Positions 12,049 to 24,007 of a stretch of 64,000 nucleotides of DNA are shown here, in pieces. Origin of the DNA: Opeltia flavorubescens (Eukaryota; Ascomycota; Lecanoromycetes; Teloschistales; Teloschistaceae). The translations under genes were made by a program, and so were the position numbers. Location of the stretch: assembly GCA_000442125.1 (NCBI GenBank), contig KE546971.1, positions 684,583 to 748,582 of the forward strand, given 5' to 3'. Position 1 is the stretch's first letter. The number at the start of each line of letters is the position of its first letter. Below the pieces are notes generated by a model, which was given only the letters and a program-made list of their open reading frames with translations, did no database searches and was not told the DNA's origin.

Positions 12049-13475
12049 GATGCTGATTCTGTAGGATGATCTTTCTGATGCTCGTGTGTGATAATGTTCA
12101 GCGTGAAAGGGCAGCAAGTGGATGATAGGAATGTTGCAGGCTGGCTTTTCTGGAGAAGGTACAGAAGTAAAATATTTGGGAAAGAACCGTCTTTTTATAT
12201 CTAGCTTCCACTTCTTCCTGGACTTGGAGTTCCGCCAGCATATTGACGTTCGGCTTCATTCATTTGCTACTTCGTAACAAAGATGCTATATTGAGATCAC
12301 GATTTCGTCTTCTCACCGTGCGCTCGCTTGTAGCTACACGGACCTTGCTCCATGGCGGTAGGCCGAGAAAGCATGTCAGCATCTAGCTCTTCAAGCCTTC
12401 TTTGTAAACTAACAGGGGGCTCTAAAGCCGCTCAAGTTCGAGCATTGGATTGCTCCGCAGCCGGGGTCTCGGGAGCTCGAAGGAACACTGTCACCTGGCC
12501 ACTAAGGCTTTAAACTAGTTGACACTCTCTTATAGTTCCCACTACTTCTACCTAGCATGAGGCTGTTGATCTCAATGTCGATGCTTTCGGCCGCAATGCC
12601 TCGCTTGTAGTTGCCTGCCCTGGATGAACTTTCGAGTCTTCAATTTTGGCATAGAGCTTTGGAAGATATGGCACAAGGATCCGCGATTCGAGAGACGGCT
12701 GAAGTCATCCGTCTCCTGGCGGGTGAATAAGCTCACTCCGACGAGATTCTTCAGTTTCGCGAACTTTCGCGAATCTCAAAACTAAGTCTGTAGTAAAATT
12801 AAGCAACACATGTCAGGATAGGGTGAGTGCTAAATTGCAAGCTTACGGCGCTACCGTCAAAGCGTCGGCAAATAATTAGATCTTTCGTAAAGCCACAATC
12901 CTTCAGGATTCAACTTTATTTCCGGCTGTTCAACATGATCAGGTATTCGGTTGCTACAACAGTGATCCGTCAATTGTAGTGATGCGATGGGATTTCACTG
13001 TTAGCAATTACGGGAGAACGACGGGGCAGGATGCTTCCATAGACTTAGTGGGCTTTCCGGATAGACCAAGACGAAAGCATTGATCATAGTCATTGACTTA
13101 CCGCCATTGCATCAAAGAAGAATTGTTTTCAGAGGTATTAGTCGCGTAACAAGGACAGCATAAGCCATCCACATCAACTTCCAATCATAAATAGATCGCC
13201 GTAATCTGTTTTACATGCTAGTGATCTTTCACTTTTGATCCCGTAGGATACCTGAGCTTGTGGAGATGGTGTTACGCTAGTAGAAGGCTCTTGATCCGAG
13301 GAGTAATGCGGCGAATTACAGCGGTCGAAGTGCCATTTTTAGCACCGCTTTTCAGCCTTATTGGGCTATAATGTCAATCTCCGGATGAAATCTTTAAGTC
13401 CGAAGCAGACTTCATGTTCCCGGTCCTAAGAATACTTTGATTAAAACAAATTATCTTGGGATCCAATCTCTAGTC
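12049..13475. other. Intergenic, divergent promoter region
   Basis: This 1.4 kb separates the start of the small secreted protein gene (-) from the NudC gene (+) and presumably holds both promoters. I find no open frame with coding character, no RNA gene and no repeat. Confidence 0.5.
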
Positions 13476-14305
13476 ATGCCTTCGTCTCCTACGCCAAGTG
13501 AGCGAGAGCGTTCAGATGCTGAAGCCCGTGCGCGTGAAAAAGAAGAGCAAGCAAAGCTACCCTACAAATGGACGCAGACAATCAAGGATTTGGATATCGT
13601 CGTACCTGTAGCGGGTAATCTAAGGGGCAAGGATATTGAAGTAGTCATGACGAAGACGAAGTTGAAAGTTGCTGTCAAAGGGCAGACGCCAGCCATCGAC
13701 GTAAGTCTGCGGAATCCCTCGACAGTTTCCTTGCAAAGCCGACCGTCGTTCATAACAGTCACTCAAGCCTTCAAGGCAGCCTATATGGCCAAGATCGGTG
13801 CTTGTCTGACTCTTCAATCTAGGGAGACCTAACACATGCCGTCAAAGTCGACGAGTCCGCTTGGACACTGGAGACGGTCGGCGGAGGTGGAAAGGAGGTC
13901 TCGATACATCTTGACAAGACCAATAAGATGGAGTGGTGGGATGCGGTGGTGACGAACGCGGAATATAAGATTGACACTTCCAAGATCGTGCCAGAGAATA
14001 GCAAGCTCGGTGATCTAGATGGGGAGACAAGGGGAATGGTGGAAAAGATGATGTAAGTGCAGCTACGCTCAAGCATCCATGCTATAGCGATCGCCAGCTT
14101 TGGGTTACGTTGTTAACATTTATCTAAGGTATGATCAACGACAAAAAGAAATGGGAAAACCTACAAGCGAGGAGGAAGGAAAGATGGAGATGTTGAAGGT
14201 GAACGAGCCAAATCAACCTCTTGTGTGTGTGTGCTAATAGCGCCACGCCAGAAATTTCAAGCCCAACATCCAGAGATGGATTTTTCCAATGTCAAGATGA
14301 GTTAA
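13476..14305 (+). CDS. nudC: NudC nuclear movement protein (CS domain)
   Basis: NudC is a CS-domain (p23-like) co-chaperone needed for dynein-dependent nuclear migration. The four exons are 13476-13700, 13823-14052, 14129-14198 and 14252-14305. They join in phase to 192 residues, the usual size of the fungal protein. The charged N-terminus ([20 protein letters not shown]) leads into the CS domain: [16 protein letters not shown], then [17 protein letters not shown], then WTLE, then MEWWDAVV. The C-terminus has the NudC hallmarks [21 protein letters not shown] and [12 protein letters not shown] just before the stop. The last exon is short and is missed if only long open frames are read. Confidence 0.95.
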
Positions 14306-14917
14306 GCACCGGAGGAGCTACCGGAACTGAGCGGCTCCCTAGAGACACGGACTATGATGGACAGGGAAAGCCAGGGTTGATGAATGACGATATCCATGTT
14401 CATAATGAGGGTCAAGCAATTGGACGAGAAATTCCCGTAGCTCATTCGGGCAATGCATATCGTTTATAAGATCAAAGATGTCGTCTTGAAAGAGGTAGAG
14501 GGAGCAGTTAATCAGGTTACAGCAGGAACACATACAAATGGACCAAATGTGGTTCCCACTACCGTCCATGGTTACCAGGTTGGTTTCTCTGAATATCGAC
14601 CCGTCTGGGCTTTCGCCCCATTGCCTTCTCCCCGGCCGCCGCTACTACCCTCTCTGTCTCCTCCGCATCAAGATGAAAAGAAGAGCGAATGTTCTCCATC
14701 ACAGGATTGCGATCACAACAGGGTTGTTTGCTGAAGAAAGCTGCGGTTTCGAAGTAACGAGACCTCGAGGTAGCCGGAACAGAAATCCGTGGACTTCTCA
14801 TACTGACCATCACTCGTGATTCCTGCTGACTTGAACATTCAGTATATGACTAAGAATCCTGGCTTAGGAGGAAACGCGGTATCTCCATGGCTCCTTCACG
14901 GCTCCTTTACCACGCTC
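14306..14917. other. Intergenic, convergent 3' ends
   Basis: This lies between the NudC stop (+) and the stop of the secreted-protein gene (-). It has open frames on both strands (for example 14453-14734 + and 14559-14813 -), but none with recognisable composition or motif. I see nothing else in it. Confidence 0.4.
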
Positions 14918-15535
14918 TCAATCCGCTTGCAGCCTTTCGAGGGCAAATTGGCCCGCCCCGAGCGCAAGATACGACTTGTACGCGACCACATAAACCAAGA
15001 ACGTGACTTCTGCTTCAAAGTAACCGAATTGCTCCTCGAATTGAAGCATTGCGTCGGTGAAAAATCCCATCGATACACAGAGCGTTTGTGATTTCATAAG
15101 CATTGTATAGCCGAGAGGCCATTGAGCCCACCGGAAGGACCCCGGGCAGAGCTTACTTTTACGAGGGTCTGATGTGTCGTGGATTCGCTCGAAAATGTAC
15201 TCATTGGCCTCAGAGCTGCAGAGTCATACGTCAGGTTGGAAGATGCAGAGGGATCAGGTTCTCAAAGCATACAGAACCTTTCTGCCTTCTCCTTGATTTA
15301 CTGCGCGGGCAAACCGGGTAAAATTGAGGAAGTACTCGGTGTTGTGGTAGTTGAACAGAAAAGGTGTGGGAAGATGGCCCGTGAGAGGAAGCTTTGGCGC
15401 TTCCGGTATTGAAGCATTTCTGGGTACGAGATTATCGCTGGGGACCGTATCTTTGAGGCTTTCAAAAGAAGTAGCCGGTAAAGATTGCACACAACCAAAA
15501 ATTGCAAGCCATATAAAAGTCCATGCAAGTAACAT
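14918..15535 (-). CDS. Secreted protein of unknown function, two exons
   Basis: The first exon opens with a strong signal peptide (MLLAWTFIWLAIFGCVQS) followed by PATSFESLKD. It continues to FLFNYHNTEYFLNFTRFARA. A second exon reads ANEYIFERIHDTSDP through FFTDAMLQFEEQFGYFEAEV to the stop at 14918. My model (15535-15302 and 15208-14918) gives 174 residues. Donor GTAAAT is good, but the acceptor is an uncommon GAG. The intron is 93 bases, a multiple of three, with two in-frame stops, so splicing is required for the full product. The exact splice sites are uncertain because a better-looking CAG six bases upstream is out of frame. I recognise no family. Confidence 0.6.
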
Positions 15536-15982
15536 TTTGTACGTTCCTTGGCAGTAACACTGGACGGAAATGAAATTTACCCATTATTAAGTTTTCTTCC
15601 TATGTCGTTAGCTAGATATAAGGGTCCTTCGGGGTCAAAGGACTAGAAACGACTGCTCAGTCTGCTATGCGGCATTTCGTCATGAATGTGGTGTTTCAAA
15701 GCTCGCCACATGCGCATAATGTATTTCCTTCATGATTATCCGACAATCCTACGAGATTGATAACACTTATCGGCAGCGTCGCATGAACTCAAGCCAGGAA
15801 TTCAACTAGCAGACTTCATTGGTTCTAAATTGAGATGACGGATAAGAAGCTTAGACACGACGTGTCGAACATGTGGCGTGGCGCCTACGCGCAATAGCCG
15901 CCATACCGGCTATCGGAGCCGAGCTACAGGAAGTAAACACAGAAACATATACTGGGCATGGAGTAATGCAAACTGTCATAAC
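15536..15982. other. Intergenic, divergent promoter region
   Basis: This sits between the secreted-protein gene (-) and the AT-hook protein gene (+). No additional gene or repeat is seen; it presumably contains the two promoters. Confidence 0.45.
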
Positions 15983-18588
15983 ATGATGGCGGGGAGTAAG
16001 TATCGCCCATATTTTAGCCATTGGAAATATACTGAGACGATTCAGATCGAGAGGAGCGCTTCTTGATGCGTCAAAGGGGCGCCGGCACTCGTGATATTGT
16101 CCTCGCTTTCGATCTGGACCTACCTGGGTTGCCGCCAGTATCGAAAACTCCACTGAAGCCGCAAAAGTCCAATAGGTCGAGAAAGGACCCAGTACCTGAG
16201 CTTCAACCTTTGCGTTCGACACGCAAGACACCCAAATCGATCACCACTAAAGCAGTATCACAGCCAAAACCTACCCCTACAACAGCTCGACGAAAGAGAC
16301 CTAAAGCTACTGTAGAGGAAGTACCAGCAGATGACGTAGCAATCCCAGGAAAGTTGCAGCAGGACGATGAAGGCCTCATCTCTCGGAAACGAAAACGGAA
16401 AGCCACCGAAGATGTTGTCGAGCTGCAATCTACGGCCCCACTCAAGAAGCAAAGAAAAGGAAGGTCGATGGAACAGGAGACACTGAAAATGAAGTCTCGA
16501 CCATATTCAGCTCCATCAGATACTACGAAAATGCGTAAAGCGACCACGAGGTCGAGGCAGGTGAGACGTATGGAAGACGATGCTACAGAGGAGCCCGCGG
16601 GACCGCAAGTAGACGCTATAGAAAACCCTCTCATTTCAAACGTCGTACAAGAAGTTAGTAACGAAGAGAAAGAGAAGGCGTCAGTGCCGGAAAAGCCTCG
16701 AAAACGGAAACGAAAATCCATCGGGCAGTCCCAGAGACGGAAAGCGAAGCCAATAGCTACACTGCCAGTAATTCCTCTAGATAAAGCAGATTTGGTGGAA
16801 GAAAGACAAGCGCCAACCAAAGTTGAAGAGCCGGTAGAACGTGTAGCAGTCGAGACCAGGACCAAGATGAAACCACGACGAAAGAGGAAGGCTATCGCTC
16901 AAAGTCCTAAGAAGCGCAATAAGATTTCACTACCAAAAAAGTCTCAGCCTGGGCTGGGAAATGTTCCAGAGCGGCAGACGAGCTTGCCAAATGGACCAGG
17001 AGCGGATCTATCACTAGCTACCGCGATTATCGAGGAGAAGCCTATCAAACGAAGGGGAAGATCTAAACCTATCGTGCAAGCTTCGCCGAATACCCCAGAG
17101 GTTGCAGTCGAGACAACATTCAAGGCTCCTGAGCCTAACGGCGTACAAGCTGAATCATCTCTTGCGGAAGCGCAGGATCAAAAAGGGTCGGATCTTGCAC
17201 CGAAACGGAGGGGAAGGAAGAGAAAATCGATAGGTCAAGTCCAGACACCCAGGAAAAAGAGGAACATCAACCCTTCGATGGAATTTCTTGCACTTGATAA
17301 CACGGAACCAAAGGTTGACTTAATCATTGAAGCACCAGAGGCAACCGTAGCCCCGGAACCGAAGCGCAAAAGCCGTACTAGAAAGCCTCCTGTTCCCACA
17401 ACGGCCATCACAGACGACCGTCAAGAAGCAGAGCACGAGAATATTCCCTCTCTGCAAGTGCCAAAGAAGCGTGGCCGACCGAAGAAGGCGACAGCGTCAG
17501 CCGATGTAGCATTACCCGTGGCTGTTGAAGCTAGCGAACATGTCAGCATCCAACAAGCCGATGTCGAAGAACCTCCTCCAAAAGTCCGGCGCAGGAAGTG
17601 CCCTGTCCCAACCACCACTATCGAACATGTCCTATTTGCCCAAGACCCAGGTAATCTCGTCTCTGGCCCGAACCCTCAACCACAGCCAGTTCCAAATGTC
17701 AAAAAGCGCGGCCGACCCAAGAAACAAGATTGTATAGCCTCAATCACGGAACTCCACGAACGTACTTCCAAATCTTTATCTCAGGTCAAGTCTGGACGCT
17801 CCACTGCCCGCCCCAAGTCCTCCTCCTTGGCGGAAATCCATGAACCTCCAACCAGTGCTATCCCTCAAAAACCTACCAAAGCTATATGCACTATGACACG
17901 CATTGGCAACGACGAAGATGACGAAGATCCGCTCTCCGACCTCGCTCCACTTCATCCAAGAACAAAACCTACAAAGAAGCACACTTCCGTTCCAAAGCCA
18001 CAACGCAACCACCTTCGTACAGAATCCAAAGTCGGTTCCACGGCATCTATCAACGCAGATAAAACGCGCCCTCCAGACTTTCAGCCACAGATCATACCAA
18101 TAAGCAAGCAGTCATCCCTAGCAGAGCAAAATCCTCCAGAAGACTCCAAAAACAACCTCACTCCTCACCCCGATGCCCTCGACACTCATATCCACGCATC
18201 CCGCCAAGAAGAAAAGGCCCTCCGTGCCGACCTCCAAGAACTCCACGCTCAACAAGCCCGTGAACTCGCCGAGCAGAAACAGCGGGATCTAGCCGCACGC
18301 CTGGAATCCCTTTCTGCGTCGGTGAAGAAACGGAAAATGGAGGCGAGATCTAATTCGAACTTGAACATGAAGGCTATTAGGCCAATTGAGAATGGGCTCG
18401 GGGACGGACAGAGAGGAAGAGAAAGGACAGTCAGTAAGGGTTTGGAGAATTTTGTGTTCAGGACTGTTGGGAAGAGTAAGAGGACAGTAGGAGGAGGGGA
18501 TGGAGTGGATGATATTGATCCGGAATTACAGGCGCTGTTGAGTCGGGTAAAGGGTGTGAATGCGGGAGGAGTGGTGGGTGTCTTTTAG
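15983..18588 (+). CDS. Basic AT-hook nuclear protein, candidate inner-kinetochore Ame1/CENP-U
   Basis: Two exons: a 13-base first coding exon (15983-15995), a 50-base intron with a perfect GTAAGTAT donor and TTCAG acceptor, then 16046-18588, giving 851 residues. The spliced N-terminus becomes NREERFLMRQRGAGTRDI. This resembles the short Arg-Gly motif at the N-terminus of yeast Ame1, which docks to the Mtw1/MIND kinetochore complex. The long middle is very basic with repeated RKRKSIGQ-like motifs and two canonical AT-hooks (KKRGRPKK near residues 477 and 556). A coiled-coil-like stretch (ELHAQQARELAEQKQRDLAA) precedes the end. DNA binding in the nucleus is well supported; the kinetochore identity is a suggestion only, and a generic AT-hook protein is the alternative. 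Without the first exon the protein would start at 16066. Confidence 0.75.
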
Positions 18589-19225
18589 GGTTAGGAGGTC
18601 TGAGGGAAAGGATTATAGAGAGGATGTGAAACGGGGGCTGGTAGATGACGTTGCTGAGCANATGCTATTCTACATCGGACTTGTTATAAGGGTTCAACAT
18701 GCTATGAAAGGAAACATGATATGTAACCAACGTCGTTTCAGGTAATGAACCTTAAGGGAGGAAAGTCCGCTCTTAGAGACTCCACCCTAATTTACGATAC
18801 AGATCAGTAAGTAGTATGGGGTACCGTAGAGAAATCAGACATTACATTGCATTTGGCAAGAGGAGCGGACAAAAATCACATCGAGTTCACAAAAGTAAAA
18901 GAGCGTATTTCATCGTGCTAGGTGCTATATCAGAAAAACTCGATTTAACAGCAGTATTAATCATACAGGAGAGAATAGAAAGGACGATTAGATACACAGC
19001 GCTTCAGCCGAGAAACCCCCTCAAATACTGTGAAAGGGACAGCACGCTTTCGTTGATTCAAAACGCTTTCCAGATCGGTAGCGACAGCTTATATTCATCT
19101 GTCGTAAGAAAACGGATTAAAGGCCGCGCATTGGCTGCTGCGAAGAGTTGCAGGAATCGGTAGCGACAGGTTCGATATTTATACGTCCTAAAGAAGTCTC
19201 ATGATCTTATCCAGCCTTCGTTTCC
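18589..19225. other. Intergenic, convergent 3' ends, with an ambiguous base
   Basis: This contains an unresolved base at 18661 and the 3' flanks of the AT-hook gene (+) and membrane protein A (-). The open frame at 18816-19163 (+) has no recognisable domain. Nothing else is seen. Confidence 0.4.
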
Positions 19226-20650
19226 TCAAGTGTGTGCTCCAAACATCTGGCACTGAACGGAAGTGCTCAGTCCATCACGTCCACCAGCCTCTGTGTCGAC
19301 TCTGGTCGGTGGAAGGAGTGCCGCTTCCGGTTCTTCGAAATCGACATCGAAATTCGTGGGGGTCGTCTGGATATTCTGAAGCTCGAACTGCTCAATGATC
19401 CCGCCGGCGTTCCCATTGCCGGCCTTGGCTTTCTGCTCTGTAGAAACTAGATCAGCGAAACAGTCCGGAAAATCGTTACTATGAATGAATTAGAAGATGG
19501 TCTTACCTGTGTATATATCTCGAAGCGTCAGAATAATGGAGCTGAGAAGTAAAACCGCAGTCATCTGGCCAAAACCCCATGCGTTCTCATCACCATCCAT
19601 GTATGTTGCACCGTTCTTTCGACCCACCATAATATTTCGCACACCGTAAACGAACCAGGCCACGTCTCGACACATGAGTGCTGGAACACAGCTCAGGCAA
19701 GTGCAGATTGCGAAGTATATGTCCCTCCCCACGATCAATACGAACTTCGCTGGCCTCAGTACAAGGAACAAAAAATAGGCTTTGGGTCCGGAGGAAAGTG
19801 GTCGAAAGCCCTTGTAAAGTTTGATGGCCGCACGGGGGCCTTGCGTACTATTTGCTGATTGGTCCTTGGGCAGAGGGCAATAAGATACAAGATTGTACAA
19901 TCGGGCAATTGCAACACCATAGCCGTACAGAAGCAGCGAAATATCGATGGCCATTCTCTTGGTATTTGCACTTTTTATGTTACCTGGTAGATCGCTGAAA
20001 AGACAGTGAGCTGGAGAGTTTGCACTCGTTTGCCAACGCTCATGACCTCGTAATACTGTTGCAACGATCATTGCGATCAACATGATGAGCATAAAACACA
20101 CCCGCCAGGTCCGAAGCGAAGGCCGGTCCGCTAAGTAGACTTGGAGGACGTCGAGCGATACGAAATGCGTGTTAGCGGAGAACCAGGCCAGAAAAGAAGC
20201 CATGGAGAAGTGGTACACGGTGATAGTGCAGTGACTGGCGAACCCAGCGATAAGGATTGCAATACCAACAAGGAGCTGCTGGTCACTGAGCGCCATCACG
20301 AGCCTCTCTATGATGGGTTGCCAAAATCTCGTACGCTGCTCATTCACTTGAAGACATGAGACCTTCTGGAGTTTGGTTGAGATCCAGGCGTCGATCGTAT
20401 TGCTACCACGCCGGCGGATGATTCCAAGACAGTAGCTGAGGTGAGCCGATACAATAGTCACGAAAGCGGTAGCAATGAAGGCAAAAGTTATCTATGCGAG
20501 ATTAGCTAATCTGAGATGATGATTAGCCAACAAGATAGCTCCTTTGCTTACTCCTATACCAGCGATGTCAGGATCGGCGTGAATTTTGCGAATATCGTGG
20601 TGTTCATGCCAAGAAGAACAATTAAGTGCTGTGACATTACAGAATCCCAT
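19226..20650 (-). CDS. Multi-pass membrane protein A, fungal family of unknown function
   Basis: The three exons are 20650-20552 (99 bases), 20491-19507 (985) and 19437-19226 (212). Splice phases agree (0, then 1) and give 431 residues. The first exon encodes a Cys-containing luminal-type N-terminus ending ADPDIAGIG, a motif I recall from many Pezizomycotina membrane proteins. The second holds about seven hydrophobic segments, with RTRFWQPIIERLVMALSDQQ, FSMASFLAWFSANTHFVSLD and WGFGQMTAVLLLSS. The third encodes a hydrophilic tail with DTEAGGRDG. Membrane protein B at 47221-48675 shares the same exon plan and motifs. No biochemical function is known to me. An upstream ATG-only reading would miss the first exon. 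Confidence 0.82.
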
Positions 20651-22129
20651 CTTGAATATTCAGGTGTTGAGACACGACGACTTCTGGATCTGAGATACCC
20701 ACTACCAACGAGGAAGGCATGAGAGAGTTTTTGTATTGGCGTAAATGATTCATTAGGGTCTAATGATGCTGTTTACACTAGCGGAGAGTAGACCTAGAGA
20801 TTGTGAAGAATCAGCTTGAGTATCTCCATTTTGTCTCAAGGCATACCTCGACGGATCCAATCGCTGTAGGTCTTCCAGCGGCCCCGTAGCACCAAGAATC
20901 CTTGCAGGTACCCTTACCCAGCACCTACCCGTGCAAAGCCACCACAACTCGCCTACCAAAAGTATGAGAATCGGCATTGATAGCCAGTCTGGAAAATCGG
21001 CCGAGGTGACTGACATGAAGAAACTTTTAGGGAAGATGAAAGATTCATATGCCGGAGGGTAGGATATAGACAGGAAGGTTTGTCCGAAGAGAATAACTTA
21101 CAGGCTGCGGACATAGCAGCATAGTATAGATAATGAGACTCAACAGTTGCAATTCAAAAGCTGAATCTCATAAGGAAGAGCAGATATAGAATACGGCGAA
21201 AGTGAACAAGGCATCAATGCAACCTGCTCACCTGGCAAACCGAAAATGAGTATGATAGTGACGCGCGTCCATTGGCTTAGAATATGACCATTGCCAGAAG
21301 ACGCACTCGAGGCCCACGTGAATCATGCAGCTTTCCGTCCTATGTTTTGAGTTTCGCCGGTTGACCATCGAGAAACAGCCGGCCACTTGTGGAGGACTCA
21401 CAAGCAGATACGTCGGGGGCGGCGAGTCTCGTGACGGCCTTGAGCCTGTCCTGCGTAACCTGCAAACCGTGTCTCAACGCAAAAAGAAATCTTCCGCGGC
21501 CCCCAAGAGCCGGAAATAAGATCCATCAACGAGATACGTAAAGAAAGCTTCGAAAAAGGAAGACCCCAAGAAACCGGAAGTCGTTTCAAGTGCGGATACC
21601 TACAGCAGCTGAACGATAGGTCGGTTAACACCAGCCACCTTACCAAAAGAGTGAACTTCTCGAGAGTTTGCTTGACCGCGGCGTAGTTGTAAGACACACG
21701 AGGATGCAGGAAGAAAAGTAAAAAAGGTCACCGAGACCCAATCAACCGAGGTCGCTCTTTCCCTTGCTGCACACAGCATCCTTAATTCGGCAAATCTTGC
21801 AAGAGACTAGTAATTCCGTAGCAGGATGATCTATTGTTGTTAGTTTCAATACGCTTTGATGGTAATACTGCATAAGCAATGTGTTTTACGGGGTGTTAGG
21901 TTGCTTGGATGATAGATTGTTACTTGTTCTCTTGGCAACGGCTCAACGTGATGTCAGAAAACCGTAGGATTTATGTCTCTTCGGATGGCAAGCATCGATT
22001 CAACGACTCGTCTCATTATGACTATCGCTTAGCCTAAGCTATTTACAAGAATCCCAAACGATCCAACACCAGGAATGCTCGCTGAAACCAACTCAAATCG
22101 TCATCATCAAAATTGCTCAATGGAGGCAA
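20651..22129. other. Intergenic region, 1.5 kb
   Basis: This lies upstream of membrane protein A and downstream of the SUR7-family gene, both on the minus strand. Frames at 20753-21016 (-), 21325-21519 (+) and 21398-21697 (-) have no recognisable domain, signal peptide or splice context. No RNA or repeat is seen. Confidence 0.4.
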
Positions 22130-23110
22130 TCAAACATCGACCCTCCGATAGGGTTCATATGCCGTGTCCTTGTGCCCCACATTGTTCAACGGCACGCCAT
22201 GATGCGGCGCCTGATAGCCCGGTCCAGACTGGAAGTTGACGGGTCCTTCCCGGTGCCCATACGGACTATCCACCCTCTCGTATGCCCCCTTCCTGCCAGA
22301 CGCATCTCCGTACTTAATCTTGTTGCTCCTTCCTGAGCAGCAGCACGAGCTGAACAGCCAGAAGATGCCTGCTCCGAACGAGAACGCCACTGCTAGCCAT
22401 ACCACAACGTACATGTTGTGTCCTAGAGATCCGTGGATATTGTATTTCTTCAGCGCGTCATTGAATGTTCCCATCAGGACCGAGTAGAGGATTGTGGCTG
22501 TCAAGGCGAAGGCGATGAGGAAGAAACTGCTGATGCAAGATACGATTGTTGTGGCGAGGCTGCCAAGGCGGCTGAAGAGCGCGAAGAAGCCCACAAGGAT
22601 CTCGACGATGGTGGTGATAAGTGCAACGATGTAGGCGATGAACATCCATTTGGCGGCTGTCTTGTACGCATTCAAGCCATCGCGAAGTTCCTTGCTGAAG
22701 AGCTGGTCGGTGACGGTATTATTGAGACCCCAAACATCAACAGGGTTGAACCAGAACTCGTTCTTGTGAGGCGAGCAGTATGTCACCTTGTCCTTGTCGT
22801 TGTCGAAATCACCCGCGCAGTAGTTCCACAGTGAGACGTGGTAGAAGTCTTTGACGTCAAGTGCTTCTTTGGCGATGTCTGTGGTCGAGTTGATGATGGC
22901 ATCGGTAAGAGGGTTGTTTGGTATTTTGTCGCTGATGTCTGAAGGTTTGACAACGATGTCTGTTGTATTGGCTCGGAAGAAGTAAAGGTTGTTGAGGTTG
23001 GAGCTATTTTTGTTGGTACCGCCGAGACCAACAATGATGAGGCAGATGAGGGAGGCGATGGTGAAAGCCATAGGCGTGAAGATACACGCAAAGCGACCTG
23101 CTTTGCCCAT
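22130..23110 (-). CDS. SUR7/PalI-family plasma-membrane protein (claudin-like)
   Basis: Single-exon gene, 326 residues, of the SUR7 family of four-pass proteins associated with eisosomes and cortical patches. Transmembrane segment 1 starts near residue 13 (PMAFTIASLICLIIVGLGG). A large extracellular loop of about 140 residues contains the claudin-type SLWNYCAGD motif and a second cysteine (VTYCSPHK). Segments 2-4 are MFIAYIVALITTIVEILVGF, CISSFFLIAFALTATILY and YVVVWLAVAFSFGAGIFWLF. The cytosolic tail starts with a Cys cluster (SSCCCSGRS), a possible palmitoylation site, and is rich in Gly, Pro and Tyr. The start codon is the only ATG placed correctly before segment 1. Confidence 0.92.
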   Translation of the reverse strand: MGKAGRFACIFTPMAFTIASLICLIIVGLGGTNKNSSNLNNLYFFRANTTDIVVKPSDISDKIPNNPLTDAIINSTTDIAKEALDVKDFYHVSLWNYCAGDFDNDKDKVTYCSPHKNEFWFNPVDVWGLNNTVTDQLFSKELRDGLNAYKTAAKWMFIAYIVALITTIVEILVGFFALFSRLGSLATTIVSCISSFFLIAFALTATILYSVLMGTFNDALKKYNIHGSLGHNMYVVVWLAVAFSFGAGIFWLFSSCCCSGRSNKIKYGDASGRKGAYERVDSPYGHREGPVNFQSGPGYQAPHHGVPLNNVGHKDTAYEPYRRVDV

Positions 23111-24007
23111 GATGACGGTTGTTTCGTAGGAGTCTGGTTTGGGTGTAGAGTGTCAAGGTAGCGAGCGTGTTATGAAAAGAATGCAACGAGGGTCTGAATA
23201 AATGAGCAGGTGATGGGTATATAGCGCAGATAGTATGAAAATCTGTAGAGAAAAGCCGGGGATGGTGTGTTATGTACACTTACGTTGCTGGCGGAGCGGC
23301 CACGCAGGATCATGAGGCTGTGCTTTGCCGTTCGGTTGCTAGTGGGGCTAGGCACTTAGCCCTGCTTAGAGCTCTATTTTTAGATCTGCCGAGCATCAGC
23401 CCTACCGAAATATTATTACAACCACACGCGATCCTGTGAATTTTGTATGCTAATTTGAGCAGAGCAAAGCGATAAAGTTGCAGTATGCTGGCTTCAAAGG
23501 GCAGTGAACACAGATGTTTAGGCAGAGAAAACCGATTTTTTTATCTGTTGATAACACTGACCATCATCTACTTAAACAGCGGTAGAGCAATAAACCGTTC
23601 GTCGGGTCGAACCTCCCAACCGATAGGGTAAGTCCTTCATCTTCTACCGTCATTGTCTATCGTGTCATTGATGAAGAAGAAGTCAAGATCTCGATTACGT
23701 CATCTATACACGTCGTTGGGAAAAAAAGCTCGAAAAGAACAACTATGTTCATGAAAAAGCACGGCATTCAAACCCTTCTCCTATCACCATGACATCTATC
23801 TCTCGTTTCGCCATCTGAATAAATGAAACCAAAAACTCGAAAAATCCAAACATCTCAAAATCCAAAAAAAATCCAAGCATGCATTCATCTCCAAAACTCC
23901 AAATCCTCCCACATCGAGGATCACGTATTCACTAAATTTTCTTTATCAGCCTCCTCACGCATTTGATAGACATCAGAACATACATCTCTCATCTGCTCAT
24001 CCCGTCT
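23111..24007. other. Intergenic, upstream of the SUR7-family gene
   Basis: This holds the presumed SUR7-family promoter. At about 23815-23910 there is an A-rich low-complexity stretch with imperfect repeats of the type AAAATCCAA. No gene is seen. Confidence 0.45.
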
